NCBI GenBank assembly: GCA_001600495.1
Contig: BCKE01000101.1
Location: 1-55,176 of the forward strand
DNA from: Pilasporangium apinafurcum
Taxonomy: Eukaryota; Oomycota; Peronosporomycetes; Pythiales; Pythiaceae
Direction: 5' to 3'
Length of the DNA stretch: 55,176 bases
Shown here: positions 42,911 through 54,834 of the stretch, piece by piece
How positions within the stretch are numbered: the stretch's first letter is position 1
Layout: each line of letters starts with the position of its first letter
Notes under the pieces: generated by a model
What the model was told of the DNA's origin: nothing
Databases searched by the model: none
The model's input: only the letters and a program-made list of their open reading frames with translations
Translations under genes and position numbers: made by a program

Positions 42911-45444
42911 ATGAATATCTTCGCGACAGCAGTGCTACTCGTCAGCATCATTGCGCATGGATCCTTCATTGCTTTTGCTCGCGCAGACAACTGCACAGCG
43001 CAACCATTCGCGATCTTGGACACTTGTGGTGGTGTTTGTGATGCGTATCAGCCCTGTCTGGCGTACAACACCTCCGACACATTTGACTGCCCAAATTGTG
43101 AACCCGATGCCAATGATGTCTGCATGTATTTCTGCTTTATCCTCAACTATCAATCGAGTGGCGACTACACGGTGACACTGTTGATCAAGTACGGAACCTA
43201 CCATAGCGATAAAGAACGTTATGAACGAAATCAAGATCCAGATTTCGATAAACGCGTCGATGCGACGCCCGATGAAACGAGCCTGTATGCGTGGGTGAGC
43301 AACCTATATCTGCACAACATTACATCGTTAGCGCTGGAAAATGACACAAGAGGAGTGTAAGTGGAACAAATATTCCTCTATCTATATCATTTCTAGACGT
43401 AGTGGTTCATATTGCTATTCTTTCTGCTCAAATTCAAAAGCACTATTGTAGGTGGGACCGCTACGAACTACGGCGTAAAAAGTAAAGTCGTCGACGTCGA
43501 TCTCGCGACCGATTTGTTTGTAAACACTACCAACCTCACTAAGGTTCAGTTCAGGAATATGAATCTCAAAGAGCGTGTAAATGGGTTGCCAACGTTGCTT
43601 CCAACCACCGTAACGACTCTTGATCTTACCAACACGTTGCTGGAGTCCTTCCCAACGGAATTAGCATCGGTGTCTTCACTTACAGAACTGTAAGTGCCAA
43701 TTTACTACTTGTATACTTAAAAAGCATCCCGGCATGTTATCATGCTTTAATTTTTTTCTCGTGCAGGAATCTTAACCACAATTACATCGTGAATATAAGC
43801 GTTAACGATGCCATCTATAGCCTCACGCATTTGTAAGTGCAATCACTTGATATACTGTTCACTATGAGCGCTTGTTTGACTTGCAACGTGTTAGGTCGAT
43901 TGTGGATAATGGACTAACCGCTTTTGATGCATATTTTCCCAAACTGACTACGCTGTCAGTATACTGTAATTTATTTTGTATGAGTTATAAGGAGCTGAGG
44001 TCTGATTTGGTCCCACTTGCTCTTTTGTTCACCGATGATTAGGAACCTTACTCTGAACGAGCTGACAGAGATTCCACTCGTTGTTTTCAAGCACTCCGGC
44101 CTTCAGACATTGTAAGTGAATTGTATCACTCCATGATTTGTGGGCACGCACTAACGATACTGAGTTTGATTGCGGTGGTAATTCAGGAGCATGACCGGCA
44201 ATCCTTTGACGAAACCTGAGTTCACGTCGAGTCAAGTCGAGTTCTTGGTGGGATTGACATCATTGGATCTAACACCTGCATCTTTTGCGTCGGAGTTGGA
44301 CTGTGATATTTCACAGCAGACCGAAGTCCATAATCTCACAGTTTGCATTACTGACCGTCCAGTTCCTGTTGATACTAATACTGGCCTCATTATCGGCATC
44401 AGTGCAGGTGCAGGCGGTATTGTTGTGGCTTCTGTGATAGCGTTTTTCTTCTGGCTTCGAAAGCGAAACAAGGATGAGACATCAAAATCAACTACTATTT
44501 CTGCATACTCGGACTTCGAAGCAGTGGATAAGGCGCATCAAGCAAAAGTGAGTAAGAAAAAATGGCCGAATGCTCTCTCGTTGTGGACCGACCAGGAGAT
44601 GCAGGCGCTTCAAGTCCGAGCCGAAGAGATCCAAGATGTCATGAAAATCGGCAATGGTGCCTTTGGAGTCGTGTGGCTCATCAAATATCGGGACACACTA
44701 CTAGCATCTAAACGAATCGTTAAGGAGCACATGACCAAAGAACGCACGCTCGAGTTTGTCGAGGAGATCAAATTAGTTTCAAAATTAGATCATCCGAATA
44801 TTATTCGACTGATTGGGGTAGCCTGGACCATGGAGAGTGACTTGCAGGCATTGTTCGAGTACATGAAGAATGGCGATTTGCGCGAATATCTTACTGACTC
44901 CAACACAGTGTGTGAGTGGAGTCTGGAAAAGCTACAGATTATGATCGATATTATCGAAGCACTGGTGTATGTGCATTCTTTCCAGCCACCGCTGGTGCAT
45001 CGAGACCTCAAGTCACGCAACGTGCTCCTCTCCGGAGATATGCGCGCTAAACTCACCGATTTTGGAGTCGCACGCTTCCGTTCACAAACCAACACGATGA
45101 CTATTGGTATTGGGACGAGTCGATGGCTGGCACCGGAAGTGCTGAGTAGCACCAATTACGGGCCTGCCGCCGATATATACTCATTCGGTGTTGTATTGTC
45201 CGAATTGGACACGCATCGTGTCCCATATGCAGATGCTCGTACTAGTAGTGGGCAGCCATTAACGGATGTTATGATTCTTCATATGGTTGCAGCTGGAACA
45301 CTTCGTCCGACGTTCCGAGGAGCGTGTCCTCACGAAGTTCTTGAATTGGCTGATCGGTGTTTATCTCGTGATCCTCAGGCGCGTCCAAATGCTGCCCAGA
45401 TTGCATATACACTTCGCATGATTCAGAAGCGTCATACGTATTGA
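42911..45444 (+). CDS. RLK6: LRR receptor-like TKL kinase
   Basis: Exons 42911-43356, 43441-43689, 43767-43832, 43895-43954, 44043-44111 and 44187-45444 give 715 residues, the shortest of the eight because the stalk is only a few residues (DRPVPVDTN). Signal peptide MNIFATAVLLVSIIAHGSFI; module CGGVCDAYQPC..CPNC..CMYFC. The span is TGLIIGISAGAGGIVVASVIAFFFW. The fourth exon uses a GTCAGT donor. The kinase has IGNGAFGVVW, LLASKRIVK, HRDLKSRNVLL, TDFGVAR and APEV. The juxtamembrane region is Lys-rich (KVSKKKWPN). Confidence 0.9.
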
Positions 45445-46274
45445 CATCAACAAGTGAAGTATTATAGAAAGTGGTGCCCATAGTCAAGCGAATATTCAAA
45501 TCAAAATGTAGTCTATACGTATTTGTTTAGTAAGATGGGTGGTTTTTGTCAATTTGACTGGTTCATTCATTTCTTTTAATTGTGCCGTTGACATTTGTTT
45601 TATAGCTATAAAGCTGATTCAAGCATGCTTTGAGCCACATGAAATCATCTGAGCGAGATAATGGTCATTCCCAATGGTGATCATGTTCGTTATCTTCAAT
45701 GACATCTATAACGGTTTCTTTCAAATGATCAATAAGCGATTGTTCGAAAGAGGGAGATGCGATATAGAATACTAAAAAAAATTATGACAAATATTGTCAT
45801 CGATGGGGTCCCCAGCATGTTTTCACTGCTCAATAGGATACCAGAGCCGACCAGGGTGATGCATTTTACTCGTTCTCTTCACATGTGCAGACAAACCTCC
45901 AAACCAATGTGCTACAGGTATTGATATTAACCACATGGGATTCTACTACATGTGGTTGGTGCAATGGATCATTCCAGGTGTAAAAATGATATTCCAAATA
46001 AATTCCTCAGCTTTCGATGCTGTAAAGAGCACGCGCGTTCGACCATCATTCAGTAATTTTGGAACGCTGAACCCATCGACATTCTCCTCAAAATTTATAG
46101 CAGTGCACAGTGGCCAGAAGTGATGAGGGGATCATGGGCAGCATAGCCATTCCCAGTGTTTTATCACATATGCTTCGAACAGTAATAAACCAAAGAAAGA
46201 CACGCTAGACGATTGCACTTCATTCAACACACTCTCTCTTTCTGTTGGGATTATAGTACTCATCTACATCTCAA
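45445..46274. other. intergenic RLK6-RLK7
   Basis: No recognisable gene. The last 60 bp before 46275 are rich in CT and include TTCATTCAACACACTC, which resembles an initiator context but is not proven. Confidence 0.5.
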
Positions 46275-48848
46275 ATGAGACCAATATCAACTCTGGTCTG
46301 GGGACTCTTCGCTATAAATCTCTCTAGTCTTCCCAGCACTATCAATGCCGCAGAAACCTGCACCACTGAACCCTACACACTCTCTTCCACCTGTGGTGGT
46401 ATTTGCTCCTCTATCCAGACGTGTTTGACGTATAATGCCTCGGACGCAACAACCTGCACCGAATGTATGACCGATGCCGCTGAAAGCTGTTCGTATTTCT
46501 GCTTCAATACGACGAACCTGGATACCACCGGCGCGTACGCGATGATATTCTTGATTCCGTTCGGTAGCTACATGAGTCCACAGGAGATTTATCAGCGAGC
46601 AGTGAACCCGAATTTCGATTCGGCGATTAGTTCGCTTCCGGACAAGACCAATCTGTACGCATGGGCGAACAACGATATCCTCACTCGAATTGATCCGTTA
46701 GACGTGTCGGAAGGAACGACTCAAGTGTACGTCAAGCGACGGTAATCTTGTTATACCATAGCCATCGAACTGACCACTGTTTCTATTTGTCGTATTTACC
46801 TACAGAGTCCTGGCAGGTGGTACTGACTGGGCGTATGTTGTGAAAAGCAAAGTTGTGGACGTGCAGCTTGAGGAAGGTTTACTGGCAAGCGCACCAACGA
46901 GTGTGGCTACAGTTTCGCTGGTCAGTATCAACCTACAAGAGGAAGTGGACAAGTTACCCTCGCGCTTACCTTCGAGTGTAGCGACTCTCGATTTGTCCAA
47001 CACACTGTTGCAGTCCTTCCCGACATCACTGGCTACGGTAACCTCGCTGGAAACACTGTGAGTTGTGAATGATGTTGTTATATGTGTGTTCTCACGCTAA
47101 CAACGCCAATCCTCTACTCTTGTGTACTTTGCTTAGGTATCTGCACTACAACTACATCACAAGTGTTAGCTCTACAGATTCACTCGATAGTCTCAAGTAC
47201 TTGTAAGTGTCATGAGGGTGTCGCAGTTATTGGAAAGTGGTGATTTCGTGCTTATCAATAGTGTTATTTGATACGACTTTTTGCAGAGGTATCGAATATA
47301 ATGAGATGACAAGATTCGAAGCCTATTATCCCAACCTGGAAACGCTGTACGTGTACAAATGTGATACTTCATATGCATGGATATTCAACTCATTACCAAC
47401 TTTTATATGAAGCGATCTCATTGGGAACAATTTTACTGAAATTCCAACGGCTGTCTTCGAGCACAAGAACCTTCAAGCCCTGTAAGACTATATGCAATGC
47501 TCAAACTATAATGCATGATGTTATGACGCTTTCATTGCCATCATTCAGGTACATGGACAAAAATGCACTCATCTCTCCCAAATTCACGACTAGCCAAGCC
47601 AATTTTCTGATGGGCTTGACTACTTTGGATCTCACAACCACGTCGTTCCAGTTGTCATTGGATTGCGATTTATCCACACAGGTCACGATCCATAGCCTCA
47701 CAGTATGTGTGACCGATTTCTCTTCTGATAATCCTGTTGGCGGAAACAGTTCAAGTGGTTCATCCACGACCGAGAATGGAAGCTCTAGCAACACGGCAAT
47801 GATTATCGGGATCATAGTTGGTGTGGTGGTACTCGTACTGGGAATCGTCATTGCCTGTCTGTGCTACCGCCGCAAGCGGAACCAAGATAAACTGACCGCA
47901 ACAACGACGGGGCAAAACCCAGGCTACCTGACAGCCAACACAACTAATACCAACACCAGCAAAAATGGAGAAGTTGGATCACTGTGGCAAGATGCAGATC
48001 TATTGCAACTTCAGGTGCGAAATGAAGATATTCAAGACATTAAGAAGCTCGGCAATGGCGCCTATGGTGTGGTATGGCTCGTCAGATACCGTGAATCGCA
48101 GTTACTCGCGTCGAAGCGATTGCAAAAAGATCAAGTCACCCGCCAGCGTACACAGGGCTTCGTTGAGGAGATCAAGCTGGTCTCGAAATTGGACCATCCT
48201 AACATTGTTCGCTTCATTGGTGCGGCCTGGAACATCGAAACCGACCTACAGGCACTTTTTGAGTATATGGAGAACGGTGATCTGCGTGAATACCTCGCTG
48301 ATCCCACAACTCGTCGAAGCTGGGACCGGACAAAATTACAATTCGCAGTGGATATTATCGAGGCGCTTGTGTACGTACATTCATTCAATCCACCGTTAGT
48401 TCATCGAGACCTCAAGTCCCGGAACGTGCTCATAACTCGGGATTGGCGAGCGAAGCTAACCGACTTTGGTGTCTCGCGCTTCCGGTCACAAGACAATACC
48501 ATGACTTCGGGCGTTGGCACGAGTCGATGGCTAGCCCCAGAAGTGATTATGGGCAGTACCGACTACGGTGCGCCTGCCGATATCTATTCGTTTGGCGTGG
48601 TGCTGTCAGAATTGGATACACACAATGTGCCATATGGGGATTCACGGAACGCCTCAGGCACACCACTGGCTGATGTTGCTATTCTACAAATGGTGATCGC
48701 CGGGACGCTCCGTCCAACGTTCAACTCGTCTTGTCCGCATGATATTTTGCGATTAGCCGATCGCTGTTTGGCGCATAACCCAACAGATCGTCCGACTGCT
48801 CCGGAACTTGCCTACGCGCTCCGCAACATTATGAAAAGTCTCTTTTGA
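46275..48848 (+). CDS. RLK7: LRR receptor-like TKL kinase
   Basis: Exons 46275-46726, 46806-47057, 47137-47202, 47287-47346, 47413-47481 and 47549-48848 give 732 residues. Signal peptide ending near residue 25 (..LPSTINAAETC); module CGGICSSIQTC..CTEC..CSYFC. The stalk is Gly/Ser-rich (GGNSSSGSSTTENGSSS). The span is TAMIIGIIVGVVVLVLGIVIA. The kinase has LGNGAYGVVW, ASKRLQK, HRDLKSRNVLI, TDFGVSR and APEV. The activation segment 48459-48641 is nearly identical to RLK4. Confidence 0.91.
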
Positions 48849-50137
48849 CTTGAAATATTAACCGGAGCTGGGCATTCATAGCTTGCTATTGGCTTATGTT
48901 TAATTAATTTTGTTCACATGTCGAGAAGAAGTTTTACCGTAGAGAGCAGATGCATTTTGCGAGTAAACTTATGTGCATTTCCCCAAGAAATATGTTCGTT
49001 CCACTGACTCCTATTTTTCTTTAAGTCCTAAAGAAAATTGCATTTGAGGTTATCCCCAAAATTTAGAAGGCCGTAGGCTATTGATGATTACCAGAATATG
49101 ACCTAATCGTATGGACACGTTTGAGAAAGATCCCACTGTCCACAGATACTCTTCCTACACTCTATTCTCTTCCTACATTCTTTCCTCCTCGTCATAACTC
49201 TAATGGTCTTGGAAATCCATGTACGAGACACATAGCAAGTGTAAGCATGTTCTTTGACGCATTCACATCTCGTTCCCACGTGATTCTGCACTCACTATTG
49301 TTATAGCGGAGAACCTGGTGGGAGTCCTGATATATCGAGCTGGTGTGTGTGGTCGACGCATAACTTGTACTTGTGAAGCAACTGGTGGTCTATGATGACA
49401 TGTTCGAATGTATTTACACTGCACAACACCATCCACGACTTTTTTTTGCTTGCTTATTTACTATATCTCACTCAAATCTACAAGATCTGACAAGTCTAAC
49501 ATCCATATACACATGACAATTTACAATTCTTTGTCAATCAAAAATCACTACGAGACATTGTATATATGTGTATGAATGTTACTGTTAGTATGGAGTCTGA
49601 GTGCAATGAGTTGTTACTCGACTCGGATAATCCCCCTCCGCTAGATTTTAGTTCGCTGTTACTCTCGCTGTCGTCGATATCTTTTATCCTGTGGATGTGC
49701 TTGTAAATGTTTGCTAAATGAGCATTTACTTTGTCAATCTACCCTTGCATTTGTACAGCAGCTAACTGCGAGAATACTGCTTACAGTCGAAAAACATTCT
49801 TACACTCTCCATGTGTCTTCTATGTAGACTTGGCAACCCAGTTGGGTTCATCTCCCTCTCCCAGTCGTCTCTACGCTCTGGTACAACAGCAGAGTGATAA
49901 CAGCAAAAAAAACCTAATACTGGCTAACAGTTGCTGTGGTACATATATCTTGAAGTTTGTATTGTCACCCAACTCACCTTCTGTTATATTTTTCTCTGAA
50001 CTTAAGACCAGGAGACATTCGCTGCACTTGAAATGGGGAGCTCATCATGGAACCAACACCTGGTCTTCTCACAAGAGAAAAAAAGCCTCTCGCATCGTTC
50101 CGAACAACAAAAGCGACATACCAACTACCGAAATCAT
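48849..50137. other. intergenic RLK7-RLK8 with repeat copy 3
   Basis: Holds composite repeat copy 3. The open frames in 49731-50137 lack conserved sequence. The frame leading into RLK8 starts upstream at 50033 but has no signal-like start before 50138. Confidence 0.5.
49081..49779 (-). repeat. composite repeat copy 3 (inverted)
   Basis: About 700 bp on the minus strand. Its start (49779) matches copy 1 at 31494 inside the FKBP15-like exon. It keeps the 54-bp intron and carries the same AT-rich middle and Fanzor 3' end. Its terminus at 49081, TGGTAATCATCA, matches the other copies, and the sequence beyond is unrelated. Retention of the intron argues for DNA-level copying and against a processed transcript. 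Confidence 0.88.
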
Positions 50138-52805
50138 ATGCAGAGAATTCGACTACCGCTCATCTACGTCGTGGTTGGGCTGCTTATCTACAACCACTCA
50201 ACCGCACTTGCGCAGGATACATGTACGGCCACACCACTGGAACTCTCGTCTAGCTGCGGTGGCGTCTGTGACACGTATCAGCCGTGCTTAGTGTACAACG
50301 TCTCCCAGGCGAAATCGGGTAACTGTAGCCAATGCGTGGCCGATGCTGCGGATAGTTGCAGCTACTATTGCTTCAACATCGACCGACAGAGCTACGGGGA
50401 CTTCTCGATCACGTTTCTCATCCCGTTCGGCAGTTACCAAAGCGAACAGGAGATCTATGAACGCAGTATCAATGCGAATTTCGATTCACTCGTGAAGCAG
50501 ATGGATGATAAGACTGGCACGTATCCTTGGGCGAACAATAATTTACTCACGACCATCGATACGCTTCCGTTTCCAACCGGAACGACAGAAGTGTATGTAT
50601 TTTGTTGATAACTGTTATTTTATGAGCTGAATAGGAACTATCCGTGCGTTCTAAATGTTGCTGTCTGTGTTGTGGATGTATAAGCATTCTTGCGGGCGGT
50701 ACGGATTGGAAATACGCTGTCCGAGGCAAAGTTGTGAATGTTAACCTAGCGCCGAATCTGTTCTCGAATACGACATCAGTGACCAAAGTGTCGTTGATCA
50801 GTATGAACCTCGAAGAGCAGATAACCGATCTCCCAACACTTTTACCGTCATCCGTTACCAGCCTTAACATTGGTAACACGTTACTCTCGTCATTCCCGAT
50901 GGTGTTGAGTTCGATCACCACATTGGAAGAACTGTAAGTTTTGATAAGCTTGTGTTCTCAGCTTGAATTTGTCACTCATAAGCAACCTGTTTGTCTTGCC
51001 TGTAGCAAGATGAACTCGAATTACATCACTAGTATCGATACCACAGAGACAATTTCGAGCCTCACGTATTTGTAAGTGGCATAATGCCTTATATTGACGT
51101 AAAGAAGATTAACTGGTTGTTATGAATCGGGAAATGCAAACGAGCAGAGGGTTGGCAGATAATGAACTGGGTGACTTTGAAGGCTATTTTCCAAAATTGG
51201 AGTCATTGTAAGCACTGATCACACTTGATTTTTTTCATTCATAATTATGTGATGCCACTGATTTCCAATTCTGTACTGTTATTGTCTAGAAACCTAGGAG
51301 GAAATAATTTGACAAAGGTACCTGCCGCAGTATTTCAGCACAAGACGCTCAAAAATTTGTAAGAACAATATGTTCTCTTCTTTACTTGTACACTATGAGT
51401 CTATTGGTCATAGTTAATTTCATGCTCTGTTTGACCAAGGTGGCTAGATAATAATCCATTGACGACTGCGAAATTCACATCCAGTCAAGTAGAGTTCTTT
51501 CGCAACTTAGACACATTCGATCTGACTGCATCGTCGTTTACATCGTCTCTGGACTGTGATAAATCGGTACAAGTCGAGGTTCAAGGTCTCACTGTATGTG
51601 TCACAGACGCTTCCGGATCAACAGAAGACGGTAGCAGTTCGACGGGTAGCAGTTCGACGGGTAGCAGTTCGACGAACACCAGCGGTTCGTCTAGTGGTGG
51701 CGGGGGTGGATCGAGTAACATTGCACTGATCATCGGAATTATTGCTGGTGTGGTCGTTCTTGTCCTTGGGATTGTCATTGCATGCTTGTGGTACCGTCGT
51801 CAGCGATATAAAGACGATCTCACGCGCCACACCGGCACTGGTGGGACAGTTACTGCGTATGCCGGCTATACAGCACAAAACACAGCCGGTTCTGCCAATT
51901 CCAAGGCTAATGCACACAAGCACGACGAAAGTGGATCGCTTTGGAGTGATTCAGAACTGCTTGCGCTTCGAGTGAGCGCAGAATACCTTCAGGATGTTAT
52001 GAAGATCGGTAGTGGCGCCTATGGTGTCGTGTGGCTCGTCAAGTATCGAAATACACAATTACTAGCGTCTAAGCGAATCCAAAAAGATCACGTCACCCAT
52101 CAACGCACGCAGGATTTTGTGGATGAGATCAAATTGGTGGCAAAATTTGACCATCCAAACATCGTGAAATTTATTGGTGCTGCTTGGACCATAGAAAGCG
52201 ATTTGCAGGCGCTGTTTGAGTACATGAAGAACGGCGATTTACGCGAATACTTGGTTGAAGCGAGCACGGCGCGCGATTGGAACCGGGAGAAAGTTCAGAT
52301 CGCCATCGATGTGGTTGAAGCATTGGTGTATGTACATTCGTTCCAGCCACCTTTAGTACATCGCGACCTTAAATCTCGCAATGTGCTCTTGTCTGGGGAT
52401 ATGAGGGCCAAGCTCACTGACTTTGGGGTCTCGCGGTTCCGCTCTGTGGACAATACGATGACGATTGGCGTCGGTACCAGTCGATGGCTAGCACCGGAGG
52501 TGATTTTGGGCAGTAATGATTACGGTCAGGCAGCGGACATTTACTCATTTGGTGTATTGCTATCCGAATTGGATAGCCACCGCGTGCCGTACGCAGACGC
52601 TCGAAGTACGAATGGTAATGTGTTACCGGATGTTGCTATTTTGCAAATGGTCGCGGCAGGAAGTCTTCGACCAACTTTTCACAGTTCCTGTCCACCAGAC
52701 ATTCTCTCATTGGCGGATCGCTGCTTGGCTCACCGCCCTGAAGATCGACCGACTGCACCACAGGTTGCGTACGCGATGCGCACTGTTCAACGAACCCTTT
52801 TTTGA
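50138..52805 (+). CDS. RLK8: LRR receptor-like TKL kinase
   Basis: Exons 50138-50592, 50685-50933, 51006-51071, 51148-51207, 51290-51358 and 51440-52805 give 754 residues. Start MQRIRLPLIYVVVGLLIY is a good signal sequence; an upstream Met (50033) would bury it. Module CGGVCDTYQPC..CSQC..CSYYC. The stalk is (GSSST)x3 followed by SGSSSGGGGGSS, encoded partly by a perfect 15-bp tandem repeat. The span is ALIIGIIAGVVVLVLGIVIA. The kinase has IGSGAYGVVW, ASKRIQK, HRDLKSRNVLL, TDFGVSR and APEV. Confidence 0.91.
51630..51674 (+). repeat. three perfect 15-bp tandem repeats in the RLK8 stalk
   Basis: GGTAGCAGTTCGACG three times without change, in frame, encoding GSSST units between the LRR cap and the membrane span. 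The identity at wobble positions indicates recent expansion or length polymorphism. Confidence 0.95.
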
Positions 52806-53085
52806 AAGGTGTGGGTGATACCTGGGTGTTAACTATGTTTGAGTGATGATAAGCATATTCGTTTTCATCGTCATCGATATCAGTATGAAGAACGTCTCGA
52901 TACTGTTTCAATGTATGTGCCTGCAGAACGCAGTGTGTTGCCTCCAATTCGAAGATTTGTTGTTTTTCGTAGTTAAAACGATATCGAACAGAAATCCATT
53001 TTTCATCAACGATCGACTGAGAAATCTTGATCAATTGTATACTTGGCATATTTAATGTGGAATCTGTCGACTTTTTCATTACCAT
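52636..53085 (-). CDS. possible small gene overlapping the RLK8 3' end
   Basis: Open frame starting MVMKKSTDSTLNMPSIQL, with charged, protein-like composition through about residue 90 (..KWISVRYRFNYEKQQIFELE..HTDIDDDENEY). The last third overlaps RLK8 coding antisense. The true product probably ends earlier or is spliced at CAG|GTATCACC near 52822. Two CCAAT-type motifs (GATTGGTC) lie about 95-120 bp upstream in the expected promoter position. No family is recognised. Confidence 0.33.
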   Translation of the reverse strand: MVMKKSTDSTLNMPSIQLIKISQSIVDEKWISVRYRFNYEKQQIFELEATHCVLQAHTLKQYRDVLHTDIDDDENEYAYHHSNIVNTQVSPTPFKKGFVEQCASRTQPVVQSVDLQGGEPSSDPPMRECLVDRNCEKLVEDFLPRPFAK

Positions 53086-53174
53086 TTTCTGCGCACACCG
53101 GGTCCCTTATCACTAAAGGCACCGAAAATGTCACCCTAAAAATTCCCTCACATTTGGTGTGGCGATGACGTGCG

Positions 53175-53207
53175 TTGATTGGTCGAAAAAATAAAAATTG
53201 ATTGGTC
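53175..53207 (-). promoter_or_regulatory. two CCAAT-type motifs in direct repeat
   Basis: TTGATTGGTC occurs at 53175-53184 and 53198-53207, 23 bp apart. Read on the minus strand these are GACCAATCAA boxes, the NF-Y/HAP core. They precede the possible gene starting at 53085. Confidence 0.35.
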
Positions 53208-53437
53208 AAAACTCGTAAACTTTAGACGGTCGTGGACCTCGAGCAGAAAGTGGTGAGTTGTTGGCAAAAATGAAAAGTGAATTAGATGGAGGACTTAGTT
53301 CGCTAGCGCTATATCTAAGCTCTCCTTGAATGCATGTTTTTCTAATCTGATTACGGTCATCTTTCTACTTTCTTCCTTTACCCATGTATTATATGCAGCT
53401 ATGTCTTTCTGACTATTTTCCCTCTTAATGTATTGAA

Positions 53438-53593
53438 ATGTCGTCTGACCTCGAACGCAAGGTCAGGCATGTGTTACAACCAAAAAAGAAGCGAATCGAA
53501 TCAAAGTCTTCTACATTAGAAGTTGACGCGCCAAAGAGTGTTTACCGGTGCAGTAGTTGTGGTCAAATGGGATATAACAAGCGTTGATGCACC
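53438..53593 (+). pseudogene. fragment resembling a MULE transposase C-terminus with broken zinc knuckle
   Basis: From the ATG at 53438 a 49-residue frame reads a basic region (LQPKKKRIES) and then CSSCGQMGYNKR, a TGA stop, and CT. This matches a CCHC zinc knuckle (CxxC..GHNxxxC) as found at the end of MULE/SWIM transposases. The His is Tyr and the last Cys lies behind the stop. It is a decayed fragment; other CCHC proteins are possible sources. Confidence 0.45.
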
Positions 53594-54834
53594 AGTAATG
53601 CGTAGTATTAAAAGGTATACTTTCTTTAGTGAGTTGGATATATATTTTTCGTTTTTTATTTTTCAATAGGCTTTTTTTTACTTTTTAGGTAGATTTTTTT
53701 CATTTTTGTGAAAAAGTTGTAATGCAAGGTAGATTTTTTCTATTTGAATATATTTTTTCCATTCTCCCTAGAAACTATATACAAAAATGCAAGCTCGGGT
53801 TAGAAATGTTACGTAGAAAATATGTTTTACAAACATCCAGTCAGAGAAACTTATTGAAAATGATAGCCTTAAGCAATACATATTGATATTGAACTGGATT
53901 CAACCAAAAACAACCTATCTATCTTCGAAATTGCATAGGGTGCGCATAAGAGTTATAGTGAGTTTTTAGTGTGTAGCTAGATTTTGACGTTCTAACTGGA
54001 AAAAAACGCATAACTGGAGTGATAGGTACTTTTGGAACAAAGACAAAATTGTTGATTTTGTCCAGATTACGGTACTAATCTCACCCGAAACCAGTTTCAC
54101 GGTACTGTCTAGTATACCCGGTAGTCATCAGAAATTACATGCAGTTGTACTGTGGACGTGAAACGTTAATAAACGTGTAGTACATGACGACCATCGAACA
54201 TGCCATTCTATGCGCGACAGTCGTCATGTAAAAGATGCAGCCCCACAGCGAACAGCAACTGAAAGTGGCGTGGCGAGCTGAGGCAATGCTCTTGACGTCA
54301 TGTTTACAACGTATATAGAATATTGATGTGCGTGTAGCGCGCCGATATGGTTGCAGGTCGCCACCTAAACTAGCTGTTAGACTATCTGTAGCTTACTGAG
54401 ATATTGTATCACTCCAGAACGCGTCTTGTTGAGCGATTGCGCAGTTCCAGTAAGCGCCAATACGTGTGGCTGGCATGGAGAGATTGTGAAGAGTCATCTG
54501 CATAATCATGTCGAGCATTGGATCAGCACAACTGCTGTAGGTGACGAGGTAGATGCTGTTCGACCTACCGGATTGCGTTCATACAATGTGAGTAGCAATA
54601 CTGTTAGTAGGAGCTGTTGAAACAGATATGACAGATCTGCAGTGACACAAAGGTGCGTACCTATCGAATAAAAGCCGGGTACTCCGGCCACTTCGAGCCG
54701 AAGGCGAGGGCAGACTTTTTGATAGGCGTCCGGCAGAAGACCCTAGAGTTGTGTGAGTCGCCGTGGTGTATAGCTTAATTAACGTAATACATCAATTAGA
54801 GATATATGCGCCGTGTGGCAATGGGAAGACTGAG
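53588..54834. other. AT-rich non-coding right flank
   Basis: T-rich tracts near 53650-53760 contain a direct repeat of AGGTAGATTTTTT. An 11-bp inverted repeat lies at 54181-54230. On the minus strand, 54745-54660 has coding-like composition (LPDAYQKVCPRLRLEVAGVP), which could belong to the gene at the right edge. No gene is established. Confidence 0.45.
54181..54230. repeat. 11-bp inverted repeat, 28-nt loop
   Basis: TACATGACGAC (54181-54191) and GTCGTCATGTA (54220-54230) are exact reverse complements. It could be a hairpin or a remnant of transposon ends in this AT-rich stretch. Confidence 0.5.

Noticed and set aside
31494-49779. Composite repeats as processed pseudogenes
   Set aside because: Copy 3 retains the 54-bp intron and no poly(A) tail is seen.
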